Shown one piece after another: positions 1 through 7,373 of a stretch of 64,000 nucleotides of DNA (position 1 is the first letter of the stretch; each line of letters opens with the position of its first letter). The stretch lies in contig NZ_KB899277.1 of NCBI RefSeq assembly GCF_000378145.1, positions 124,001-188,000 on the forward strand, written 5' to 3'. Source of the stretch: Saccharibacillus kuerlensis DSM 22868 (lineage in GTDB: Bacteria; Bacillota; Bacilli; Paenibacillales; Paenibacillaceae). Both the position numbers and the translations under genes were made by a program. The notes below the pieces were generated by a model. It made no database searches. It was not told where the DNA came from and saw nothing but the letters and a program-made list of their open reading frames with translations.

Positions 1-675
1 GGATCGATCCCTCGTCCCGGTGAAGTCAGCCTTGCTCATCGCGGTGTACTCTTCCTTGACGAACTGCCGGAATTTTCACGTGGTGCACTTGAAGTTCTTC
101 GTCAGCCCCTGGAAGATCGAACGGTCACAATCAGCCGCGCCCGGGCCGCATTCACATTTCCCGCGCATTTCATGCTGGCCTGTTCCATGAATCCATGTCC
201 GTGCGGCGGAGGGCGGGAGCAGGACGGACAATCCTCCTGCTCCTGCTCTCCGCTTGCGATTGCCCGCTACCGCAGCCGCATTTCAGGCCCTTTGCTTGAC
301 CGGATCGATATGCAGGTAGAGGTCCCGCAGCCCGCTCCAAACGAGCGGCTAAGCCCAGGAGCTTCTTCCGCTGAGCTGCGAAGTATGGTCGAAGCAGCTT
401 CACTGCGGCAGAGGGAACGCTATCGTTCACTGTCTCTTCAGTGCAACAGCGAGTTGAGCGGCGCTCTGCTCCGCAAATATGCTGCTCCGGGCCAAGAAGC
501 GATGATGATGCTGGAAAACGCGATCGGCGCTATGGGCTTAAGCATGCGTTCTCGCGATCGAATTTTGAAACTGGCGCTAACTATTGCGGATCTGGAAGGT
601 TCGGACGAAATTCGGACGGAACATATTGCGGAAGCCCTGCAGTACAGACAGATGGATCGACGGATGCCGGAATAG
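1..675 (+). CDS. comM: ComM/YifB-family Mg-chelatase-like AAA+ ATPase, 3' part
   Basis: The frame is open from the first base, so the N-terminal Lon-like domain and Walker A lie outside the window; 224 residues are visible. They show a Walker B-like LFLDELPEF near fragment residues 17-25, the family signature MNPCPCGG with its Cys pair, and the helical C-terminal Mg-chelatase domain containing RDRILKLALTIADLEG, ending at TAG 673-675. Characterised ComM proteins are ring helicases that promote branch migration of incoming DNA during natural transformation; that role is only inferred here. The gene converges on the minus-strand yraN cluster and shares the hairpin at 701-748 with it. Confidence 0.93.
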   Translation, partial: GSIPRPGEVSLAHRGVLFLDELPEFSRGALEVLRQPLEDRTVTISRARAAFTFPAHFMLACSMNPCPCGGGREQDGQSSCSCSPLAIARYRSRISGPLLDRIDMQVEVPQPAPNERLSPGASSAELRSMVEAASLRQRERYRSLSLQCNSELSGALLRKYAAPGQEAMMMLENAIGAMGLSMRSRDRILKLALTIADLEGSDEIRTEHIAEALQYRQMDRRMPE

Positions 676-700
676 ATTTAGATACAAACTATGCCTATTT

Positions 701-748
701 GCAGCCCGAATAAGCCTGGCGCTTGGAGCGCAGGCTTATTCGGGCTGC
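701..748. terminator. Bidirectional hairpin between comM and yraN
   Basis: An 18-bp perfect inverted repeat (701-718 with 731-748) encloses a 12-nt loop that itself has a GCG/CGC pair. It lies 25 bp after the comM stop and about 50 bp beyond the yraN stop. No long T run follows on either side, so termination is likely but not proven. Confidence 0.7.
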
Positions 749-800
749 ATCAGATCCTGTCTTTTCGGCATCTTTCTTCTTAATGAATTTCGCAAACGTC

Positions 801-1349
801 TCAAAAAGCCTCTTCAATATGATCCAGCGAGCGGATCTGAAGATTGCGATCCAGCATGACCGCGATCACGTCAAAACGAATATGCCGATCCAATAATCCG
901 AAACGCTGCAAATAAATCTCGGCAGTTCGTCTGACTTTAATCATTTTTCGGTTATCAATCGATTCCGCCGGCAGGCCGAATCCTGTACCGCTGCGGCTGC
1001 GAACTTCCACAAACAGAATCGTTTCACCTTTGAAAGCAATCAGGTCAAGTTCCCCGCTGCGACAGCTCCAATTGCGTTCCGTAATTTCCCAACCTTTGCT
1101 CTGCAAATATAGGGCAGCCGCTTCTTCAGCAGCGCGGCCTTTATCTTTGCGTGTAGGAGCAGGGGCTTCAAATATTCTATGTACAGAAGAACCGCCTCCG
1201 GCCGCAGAGCATTCTGCAGAGTTGGAAGACGGCTGTATGATTTTATTGATCTGTCCATCCTTGGAAGACACCATCCGACGCTTCGAATCGGAGCCTTTCT
1301 TCGAAGCTGCTGTTCTGTCCGCAGAGATTCGATATTCCGACTCCTTCAT
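801..1349 (-). CDS. yraN: YraN family protein (UPF0102), nuclease-like fold
   Basis: The conserved UPF0102 core runs from about residue 68 (KDKGRAAEEAAALYL) to the C terminus and contains GELDLIAF (99-106) and FVEVRSR (113-119), the acidic/Lys constellation of the restriction-endonuclease-like fold. The cellular role of YraN is not established. At 182 residues it is longer than the usual roughly 120, because of a polar, low-complexity N-terminal extension of about 65 residues. The start is supported by AAGGAG nine bases upstream and by an ATGA overlap with the preceding FlhB-C-like gene, so the extension is probably translated. It is the last gene of a cluster reading rnhB, ylqG, ylqH, yraN. 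Confidence 0.88.
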   Translation of the reverse strand: MKESEYRISADRTAASKKGSDSKRRMVSSKDGQINKIIQPSSNSAECSAAGGGSSVHRIFEAPAPTRKDKGRAAEEAAALYLQSKGWEITERNWSCRSGELDLIAFKGETILFVEVRSRSGTGFGLPAESIDNRKMIKVRRTAEIYLQRFGLLDRHIRFDVIAVMLDRNLQIRSLDHIEEAF

Positions 1350-1651
1350 TGATTCAGTCTCCTTCCTGCTTCACGATCACTTCGATAAACGAATGACAGC
1401 AGCTCGGCAACGAGACCATAAAGCTCGGCAGGAATCTGCTGATCCAGATCCAGCTTGGACAGCACTTCGACCAAAGCGGCGTCTTCTTGGATCGGGACGC
1501 CTGCTTCTTGAGCGCGATTGAGAATCGCTTCAGCAATGTTTCCACTGCCTTTCGCTACAATGGTAGGCGCAGACATCTGCTCGGGAGCATATTTCAGCGC
1601 GACCGCTCGCTTACGTATGGTCTCCTCCGGTGTACTTGCTTTCTTTTTCAT
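1346..1651 (-). CDS. ylqH: FlhB/YscU cytoplasmic-domain-like protein (YlqH type)
   Basis: This 101-residue soluble protein resembles only the C-terminal cytoplasmic domain of the flagellar/type III export switch FlhB: VALKY (16-20), APTIVAKG, then an IPAELYGLVAELLSFVY helix. The NPTH autocleavage motif that precedes VAL-Y in true FlhB is replaced by IRKRA, and there are no membrane segments. It overlaps yraN by ATGA at its 3' end and the FliK-like gene by ATGA at its 5' end, so the three are translationally coupled. Known flagellar biology pairs FlhB-C with FliK, and the adjacent gene is FliK-like. What the non-flagellar pair does is unknown. Confidence 0.85.
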   Translation of the reverse strand: MKKKASTPEETIRKRAVALKYAPEQMSAPTIVAKGSGNIAEAILNRAQEAGVPIQEDAALVEVLSKLDLDQQIPAELYGLVAELLSFVYRSDREAGRRLNQ

Positions 1652-3834
1652 ATCTTCACATCAACTCCCCGGTAAGAAGGCGGAGTGTACGATAACGAAG
1701 CATTGGTGTCTGCAGCCGCTTCGGTACTGCGTACCGGCAGTGTATCGGTTCGGAGTGCCATCAGCTGATAGCCCGCAGATTCCAGCGCTGCCGCAATCTG
1801 AGCTTGGCCCGCTTCAAGTAGTGGTCCTGCCCATTCTTCGTCATTGCGGAAGTTCAAGCTGACATTACGATCCACAACCTGTACATCAATGACGGTGCGA
1901 CCAAGCGCTTTCATCTCGAGATCAAACCATAGCCGGCAGTTGGAAGCATCAAGTTCCCCTTTGGGACCACGTCTTGATTCAATCTGCACGGCAGCCGTCT
2001 GACTGCCGTCCGGTCCTACAAACGGCAGAAACATTGTAACTTGTGCAAAAGGAGCGGTACGATCCGTATTAAGCAGCAGCTGCTGGCCGGTCATCTGCTG
2101 AACGGCCTGCTGCGCGGCATCCTTCAGCCCTGCCGGGAGCGAATCGGATGCGGAAAGCTGCAGCAGCAGCGATTTTAACGTTTCGCGAACTTCGGCTGCT
2201 GCCTGCTGCCCAGCAGGCAGCGGAGCTGACCGATCATCTGCCAATGATGCAGAATCGGGACGACCGCCCTCACCCTGAAGGGCTCGCAGTGCCTGGTCTG
2301 CAGCGGAGCGAACCGCCGCCGATAATCCCTCAGGCGCCTCGGTATTTGCTGCTGCCGTACCTGCCGCTTGTGCCGCAGCAGCCTGCTGCGGCTGAGCCGA
2401 TGACCCTGCCTGCTGCGGTGATTGAGACTGAGCTTGAACGGTCTGAGCCGTCTGCTGCTGCGCAGCAGATGCTGCATTGGAAGTCGAAGGCGCGGTGTTC
2501 AACAATGTAGAACGCGCGGTCTGCTGCTCGTGCTCCGTCCCGAGCATCTTCAGCAGACGGCCGACCCACGGATCGGCATCGGCACCTTTGGCCTGCTGTG
2601 CAGCTTGACCGGCTGCAGCGGCAGAAGGATTCTCCGCCGTGCTCGCTGCGCCCGTGCTGCCCGCTGCTGCGGTGCGCAGCTCGCCCAGCAGCGCCTGCAC
2701 CTTGCGCAGCAGTACGGCGTCCGAAGAAGCGGACGCCGAGGCGCCGGCCTGCGGAGCGGCGGTCCCCGGCGCGCCCTGCGGCGCCGGGCCTGCCGCCGGC
2801 GCTTGATTTGCGCCGGCACGGACTGCGGCTGCGGAGGCTGCGCTATCCGCAGTCCGCGCCGAACCGGACGCCTGCGGCGCGGTGTCCGGTTCGGCCGCGT
2901 TTCCGGCGCCTCCGACAGCGCCGGATGCCGCTTGAGCGGCAGGGCGGGCCTGTGCCTGCGGCCCGCCTTCCGCCGCGTCTGCGAGTACACCCGCAGACGC
3001 ACCTGCCGCAAGAGCCCCGGCAGAGCTGCCGGATATAGGAGAGCCGGTATTCACGTTTCCAGCCGTTCCAGCACCGATAGGATTCCCTCCTACCCCGGCA
3101 GCAGTCTGCCCAGCAGCCATCCCCGTACCTGCGCTTCCTCCATTTTGCAGCGCTCCGTTCGCTGCAGCCGCTCCCGGCTGCACATTTCCCGGAATGCGGC
3201 CCGGTACATGAGCCTCATCTCCCGCACTATCACCAAGCTGAGCAAGCGCAGCCGCAACCTGCTGTTCCAGGTTATTCAGCAGCGCCGAGGCAGGAGGACC
3301 AAACACCGCCTGCTGCATGCCCGCTACACTTTGCGGCGTGACAGGCAGTCCCCGCTGCTGCAAAATGCCAATCGATCGTATAAACTGCTGTGCATCCACA
3401 GCTGCAGGCTTCTGTGCCAACAGATTGCGAATCTCGGCAGTCTGCTCACGAGTTACAGGAATTTCCGCCTGCTGCATCATGCGAATCATTTCCCTGTTCT
3501 GCTTATTATCCGGCAGCCCGACCTGCTTCAGCGTCTCCTCCATAGAAGCTCCTGCAGCAGCGGCTCCCGGCGGAGCTGCGACCGGCTTCATCACGATTGA
3601 ACCGTCTTCCGTGGCAGGCTGAACCTGCATAAAAGCGGTCTGTCCCGTCTGCAGCGGCGTCTCAAGCTTGGCACTGACCTTCACACCCTGAATTTGAACG
3701 ACCGCTTCCTTACCGTCGTCCGATACAGATTGAACAACACCTCTGACCACCTGCCCTGCACGCAGATCCAGCTGTTTTATTTCTCCAGGCTTGGATTCAC
3801 CTATCATACTTTTGAACAGCGAACCGATATTCAT
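1648..3834 (-). CDS. FliK/Flg_hook-like protein with long Ala/Gln/Gly-rich linker (YlqG type)
   Basis: This protein of about 728 residues has three parts. The N-terminal ~90 residues look like a small beta domain (VVRGVVQSVSDDGKEAVVQI). A low-complexity Ala/Gly/Gln/Ser linker covers roughly residues 200-560. The C-terminal ~130 residues contain LWFDLEMKALGRTVIDVQVV and a following helix, resembling the Flg_hook domain of FliK. An ATG at 3834 has AGAGGTG upstream and is preferred over the in-frame GTG at 3843. It overlaps ylqH by ATGA. The position after rnhB matches ylqG of Bacillus. No other flagellar gene lies nearby, so it may be a paralogue of the hook-length/switch pair. The large antisense ORFs over the linker are composition artefacts. 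Confidence 0.75.
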   Translation of the reverse strand: MNIGSLFKSMIGESKPGEIKQLDLRAGQVVRGVVQSVSDDGKEAVVQIQGVKVSAKLETPLQTGQTAFMQVQPATEDGSIVMKPVAAPPGAAAAGASMEETLKQVGLPDNKQNREMIRMMQQAEIPVTREQTAEIRNLLAQKPAAVDAQQFIRSIGILQQRGLPVTPQSVAGMQQAVFGPPASALLNNLEQQVAAALAQLGDSAGDEAHVPGRIPGNVQPGAAAANGALQNGGSAGTGMAAGQTAAGVGGNPIGAGTAGNVNTGSPISGSSAGALAAGASAGVLADAAEGGPQAQARPAAQAASGAVGGAGNAAEPDTAPQASGSARTADSAASAAAVRAGANQAPAAGPAPQGAPGTAAPQAGASASASSDAVLLRKVQALLGELRTAAAGSTGAASTAENPSAAAAGQAAQQAKGADADPWVGRLLKMLGTEHEQQTARSTLLNTAPSTSNAASAAQQQTAQTVQAQSQSPQQAGSSAQPQQAAAAQAAGTAAANTEAPEGLSAAVRSAADQALRALQGEGGRPDSASLADDRSAPLPAGQQAAAEVRETLKSLLLQLSASDSLPAGLKDAAQQAVQQMTGQQLLLNTDRTAPFAQVTMFLPFVGPDGSQTAAVQIESRRGPKGELDASNCRLWFDLEMKALGRTVIDVQVVDRNVSLNFRNDEEWAGPLLEAGQAQIAAALESAGYQLMALRTDTLPVRSTEAAADTNASLSYTPPSYRGVDVKI

Positions 3835-4127
3835 CTCGCTCACCTCTCTTCCTTATTTGATGCTCGCCTCACTCAGGAAGCACCCACTATCCGATATATC
3901 GGAAAAAAAGCTCTGGGCAATAAGAAGAGGCAGTCAACTCGACGAACTTTTCTGCGAGAGAATCAAATGTCCTCCAATTTAGAGAGCAGCAATCTTAATG
4001 ATTTCCCGCCTAATCCCCTTTAATCTTTTCCAAAACAGCGAGGCTCTGCGACTCTTGTGGCCGCGAGGACTCGGCAGCTTTACTCGATGACTTTACCAAG
4101 TATTTTATCAACCGCTTCATCTCAAAT

Positions 4128-4805
4128 TTAACGCAGCTGCTCGTATTCCGCCTTCATTTTGACCAGAAAGCTGTGTCTGTGCATGTTGCTGATTCCAAGC
4201 TCCAGAATCCGCTCTCGATGAACAGCCGTCCCATACCCTTTATGGATCGCAATACCGTAACCGGGATAATCCCGTTCCCAGTCCCCCGTACACAACCGAT
4301 CCCGCGTAACTTTTGCAATGATCGAAGCCGCTCCAATACTCTGACTAAGCGAATCGCCTTTGATAATTGCCCGCTGAGGGAGTTCCATCTGAATAGTTTC
4401 CGCATCCACCAGCAGGGCATCTGGCTGATCCGTTAATGCTTCGACAGCCATTTTCATCGCCAGACGCGACGCCTGCTTGATATTGATCCGATCGATCGTT
4501 TGCGGGTCGACCCGCCCTACACCAACAGCAATCGCTTCGCTCATAATAATATCGTACAGTTCATCGCGCTTTTTCTCCGACAGTTTTTTGGAATCGTCGA
4601 TCCCTTCAAGCTTCAAGCCTGCCGGCAGAATAACCGCTGCCGCTACGACGTCGCCGAACATACAGCCGCGTCCGACTTCATCGACACCGGCAATTTTTTC
4701 AAACCCTTCCGACCACAATTCTTTCTCCAGCAGAAGACGGTCGATGTCTACCTTTTCTTTTTTGGACTTGATCCCCGTTTCAACACTTTTTTTCGTTCTT
4801 GGCAT
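4128..4805 (-). CDS. rnhB: Ribonuclease HII
   Basis: This protein cleaves RNA in RNA-DNA hybrids and 5' of single misincorporated ribonucleotides. At 225 residues it is a usual family length. Catalytic acidic residues are visible in AGVDEVGRG (~39-47), LLVDAE and AKVTRDR, with the conserved IIKGDSLSQSIGAASI stretch and a C-terminal HKGYGT and HRHSF. The segment after DEVGRG reads CMFGDVV instead of the common PLAGPVV, a variant I note but do not regard as disabling because the acidic residues are intact. The start has AGGAG upstream. It sits between rbgA and the FliK-like gene, as in Bacillus. Confidence 0.96.
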   Translation of the reverse strand: MPRTKKSVETGIKSKKEKVDIDRLLLEKELWSEGFEKIAGVDEVGRGCMFGDVVAAAVILPAGLKLEGIDDSKKLSEKKRDELYDIIMSEAIAVGVGRVDPQTIDRINIKQASRLAMKMAVEALTDQPDALLVDAETIQMELPQRAIIKGDSLSQSIGAASIIAKVTRDRLCTGDWERDYPGYGIAIHKGYGTAVHRERILELGISNMHRHSFLVKMKAEYEQLR

Positions 4806-4919
4806 TTCATTCTCTCCTAATTTTCCCGTCTATTTCTTTCTAGTTTAACCGATTTCCAACTCTTTTTTGTGTAATGGATATAAAAAGGACCGCCGAAGCC
4901 CGTGTATCAACCGGAGGAC

Positions 4920-4938
4920 ATGTTCGTTGAACGAACAT
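4920..4938. repeat. 19-nt perfect palindrome between rbgA and rnhB
   Basis: Two 9-nt arms, ATGTTCGTT and AACGAACAT, flank one central G. The motif lies 115 bp upstream of rnhB within its 5' spacer. It could be a protein-binding site or a short RNA hairpin; no U tract follows, so it is not a terminator. Confidence 0.5.
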
Positions 4939-5052
4939 CCGTCATCAATCGGTCTACACACTTTTTCGGCGATCCTACACCGCGCTGCCTGCACGGTTTA
5001 TTGTTTCGATCGATATTGAATTTACATTATGCAGCTTGCCCGCTTATGCATT

Positions 5053-5916
5053 TTAGAACGGTTCTTCAAGCGAGAATCGGCCCATTTTCCCTGCACGAAG
5101 TTCACGCAGGAACAGAATGGAAGCTTTTTGGAGATCCACGCGTCCGCCGCTCATGAGACAGCCGCGCTTGCGTCCGATCTCTTCCATAATACGTACAATT
5201 TCATCCGCATCGTCAAAAGCGGTCGGGCGTTCTCCCAGCGAATAACGTTCCGACAAACGAGCCCAGTAATGTTCGGCGCAGTATTTGACTGCAAAGAAAG
5301 TGACTTCTTCGACATTCAATACGTCTTCCTTAATTGCACCGGTAACGGCCAGCTTCATGCCTACGTTCTGATCTTCAAACTTCGGCCACAGAATACCTGG
5401 TGTATCGAGCAGTTCCATTTCTTTGCCGACTTTGATCCACTGCTGGCCCTTCGTCACGCCCGGACGATCCCCGGTTTCGGCAATACTTTTGCCTGCGAGA
5501 CGGTTGATCAGCGTAGATTTGCCGACATTGGGAATGCCGACGATCAACGCCCGAATCGCCCGTGGATTCATTCCTTTGGCGATCTGACGATCAATTTTTT
5601 CCTGCAGCAGCATTTTCGCCTGCACGGATATATCCTTGACTCCCCGTCCGCCCGGTGTATCGGTCTCGACAGCGATATGGCCTTCCTCGCGGAAGTATTC
5701 GATCCACTTTTTTGTAACTTCAGGATCTGCCAAATCCGACTTGTTGAGCAAAATCAAACGCGGCTTGTCTTTCAAAATATCACTGATCATCGGGTTGCGG
5801 CTGGACAGCGGCAGACGAGCATCAAGCAGCTCGATCGCCAAGTCGATCAGACTCAGCTTTGCCTCGATCTGTCTCCGCGCTCTCGTCATATGACCGGGAA
5901 ACCATTGAATTGTCAT
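5053..5916 (-). CDS. rbgA: Ribosome biogenesis GTPase A
   Basis: This is a circularly permuted GTPase needed for late 50S subunit assembly. The G motifs occur in permuted order: NKSD (G4, residues 58-61), GIPNVGKS (G1, 127-134), then DTPG (G3, 171-174). The N-terminal WFPGHM signature and the C-terminal ANTAR-like RNA-binding region are present, and 287 residues is the family length. GAGGTGA precedes the ATG. Its location downstream of lepB and upstream of rnhB is the conserved order. In characterised Bacillus, RbgA acts with L6 on the pre-50S particle and its GTPase is stimulated by that particle. Confidence 0.96.
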   Translation of the reverse strand: MTIQWFPGHMTRARRQIEAKLSLIDLAIELLDARLPLSSRNPMISDILKDKPRLILLNKSDLADPEVTKKWIEYFREEGHIAVETDTPGGRGVKDISVQAKMLLQEKIDRQIAKGMNPRAIRALIVGIPNVGKSTLINRLAGKSIAETGDRPGVTKGQQWIKVGKEMELLDTPGILWPKFEDQNVGMKLAVTGAIKEDVLNVEEVTFFAVKYCAEHYWARLSERYSLGERPTAFDDADEIVRIMEEIGRKRGCLMSGGRVDLQKASILFLRELRAGKMGRFSLEEPF

Positions 5917-6001
5917 AACGGTGTTTCACCTCTCTCGGCGGCCAGATGCGTTCATTCGCGCTCCGGCCGATCATGCTTGCATTTGCCGTATCGAACGGCA
6001 A

Positions 6002-6628
6002 TTAATGATTGACGATATGAATGTCGCTGAACGGCCAGAAGACCAGATCGGCGCGGCCGGTAATATCGCTGTAAGGAACGTAACCGATCATCCGACTGTC
6101 TTTGCTGTTCGGCCGATTGTCTCCCATTGCGAATACATGGCCTTCAGGAACGGTTCCGTCGGGAAAGTCTGGGTTCGGGAAGTTCGTATTGTTGTTATAC
6201 GTTCCTCCGTCCGCTTTCGCAGCGTCGATCATATCCTGAATATAAGGTTCGCTAATAACCTCGCCATTGACGGTCACTACGTCGCCTTCAACTTTGACAG
6301 TGTCGCCAGGCAGTGCGATTACGCGTTTGATAAACTCCTTGTTATCTTCGGAAGGCACTTTAAAAACGATGACCTCGCCTTTTTTCGGTGGACGGATATC
6401 GTAGAGGATCTTATTGACAATCACGCGCTCGCTATTATGAAAATTCGGTTCCATTGAGGTCCCGTCGACCATATAAGGTGCGAACAGCAGCCAGCGGATT
6501 ACAAAAACCAGTACCAACGCAATCACGATTGCTTTAATCCACTCGAACACTTCGCTTTTCACTTTGTTTTGCGGATTGTTAGGCGCGTTTTCCGATGCCG
6601 CCGCGGATTGGTTCACGTTTTCTTCCAT
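6002..6628 (-). CDS. lepB: Type I signal peptidase
   Basis: This membrane-anchored Ser/Lys protease removes signal peptides from exported proteins. In the 208-residue form it has an acidic/polar N-terminus, one transmembrane helix (~31-52, WIKAIVIALVLVFVIRW), the nucleophile Ser58 in GTSMEP, the general base Lys101 in KRVIALPGD, and the late GDNRPNSKDSR box. The ATG at 6628 is chosen because AAGGAG lies 11 bases upstream; the ATG ten codons earlier has no ribosome binding site. The insert around ADGGTYNNNTNFPNPDFPDG is a polar loop also seen in Gram-positive Sip proteins. It follows rplS after a terminator and precedes rbgA. Confidence 0.95.
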   Translation of the reverse strand: MEENVNQSAAASENAPNNPQNKVKSEVFEWIKAIVIALVLVFVIRWLLFAPYMVDGTSMEPNFHNSERVIVNKILYDIRPPKKGEVIVFKVPSEDNKEFIKRVIALPGDTVKVEGDVVTVNGEVISEPYIQDMIDAAKADGGTYNNNTNFPNPDFPDGTVPEGHVFAMGDNRPNSKDSRMIGYVPYSDITGRADLVFWPFSDIHIVNH

Positions 6629-6758
6629 ACCTTGCCCTCTCCTTACATGGATGTTCAAACATCAGCATTTTGCAAAAACGTCCGAGTGCGAAATTCCGAG
6701 TGCGGCCGTCCGGTTTTGAGAAATGCTCATATTTATGAGTCCCATCCTTAATTTTGAG

Positions 6759-6790
6759 AATAAAACGAAAGGAGCTTGTTTCCAAGCTCC
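6759..6790 (-). terminator. Rho-independent terminator of rplS
   Basis: On the minus strand GGAGCTTG (6790-6783) pairs with CAAGCTCC (6778-6771) around a 4-nt loop and is followed by TTTCGTTTTATT. It lies 38 bp after the rplS stop and insulates lepB. Confidence 0.9.
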
Positions 6791-6827
6791 CCATTTTTCG
6801 CCCATCAATCTTTCCCATAAGGGAAGA

Positions 6828-7172
6828 TTAACGACGAATTTCTTTAATTCTTGCTGCTTTACCGCGCAGTTCACGCAGGTAGTACAGTTTCGCGCGACGT
6901 ACTTTACCGTAACGCACGACTTCGATTTTGTCGATTTTAGGCGAGTTCAGCGGGAAAGTTCTTTCCACACCCACGCCGTAAGAGATCTTACGAACTGTGA
7001 ATGTTTCGGCGATACCGCCACCTTTGCGCTTGATTACGACGCCTTCGAACAACTGGATACGCTCGCGAGTTCCCTCGATAACCTTAACGTGCACTTTCAA
7101 AGTGTCGCCAGGACGGAAGCTCGGGATATCTGTGCGCAGTTGTTCTTGAGTCAGAGCTTGAATCAAATTCAT
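6828..7172 (-). CDS. rplS: 50S ribosomal protein L19
   Basis: L19 sits at the 30S-50S interface. The 114-residue product starts [17 protein letters not shown] and shows the family core [28 protein letters not shown] and the basic tail [19 protein letters not shown]. The ATG at 7172 has GGAGGAAATAAC directly upstream; the longer open frame reading to 7292 is 5' untranslated sequence. A promoter with -10 at 7271-7276 gives a leader of about 90 nt with a small GC hairpin, which could be an autoregulatory L19 leader; I could not match it to the known structure by eye. In Bacillus trmD lies directly upstream; here a TPM-domain gene intervenes. Confidence 0.97.
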   Translation of the reverse strand: MNLIQALTQEQLRTDIPSFRPGDTLKVHVKVIEGTRERIQLFEGVVIKRKGGGIAETFTVRKISYGVGVERTFPLNSPKIDKIEVVRYGKVRRAKLYYLRELRGKAARIKEIRR

Positions 7173-7270
7173 GTTATTTCCTCCTTCCACACATGCGTTC
7201 ATACGTCTTCTTCGGAAACCTTTTTCCGCCTCATCATTCGCAGAGGACCGCAAGATTACACAACGGATTG

Positions 7271-7300
7271 ATTTTACCATGAATCCATGCAAAAAGGCAA
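7271..7300 (-). promoter_or_regulatory. Sigma-A-type promoter for rplS
   Basis: Minus-strand TTGCCT (7300-7295), an 18-nt spacer and TAAAAT (7276-7271). It explains how rplS is expressed separately from the TPM-domain gene and trmD. Confidence 0.6.
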
Positions 7301-7373
7301 TACTTACACATAAAAAACTTCGGACCCCGTCCTCATGTATAGTCGATTTCCAAAAGTTTATCGGAAAGAAGGC

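Noticed and set aside
2422-3600. Long plus-strand open frame (392 codons) opposite the FliK-like gene, with several overlapping shorter ones
   Set aside because: Arg/Cys/Ser-rich shadow created by the GC-rich Ala/Gln codons of the minus-strand linker; no ribosome binding site or domain.
3890-3903. Palindrome TCCGATATATCGGA between the FliK-like gene and rnhB
   Set aside because: Short, AT-centred and without flanking promoter features; could be chance.
4921-4937. LexA (SOS) box
   Set aside because: The Bacillus box is CGAAC-N4-GTTCG; here the half-sites face the other way (GTTCG-N5-CGAAC).
5029-6012. Plus-strand open frame of 327 codons opposite rbgA
   Set aside because: Antisense to a well-conserved GTPase; composition is not protein-like.
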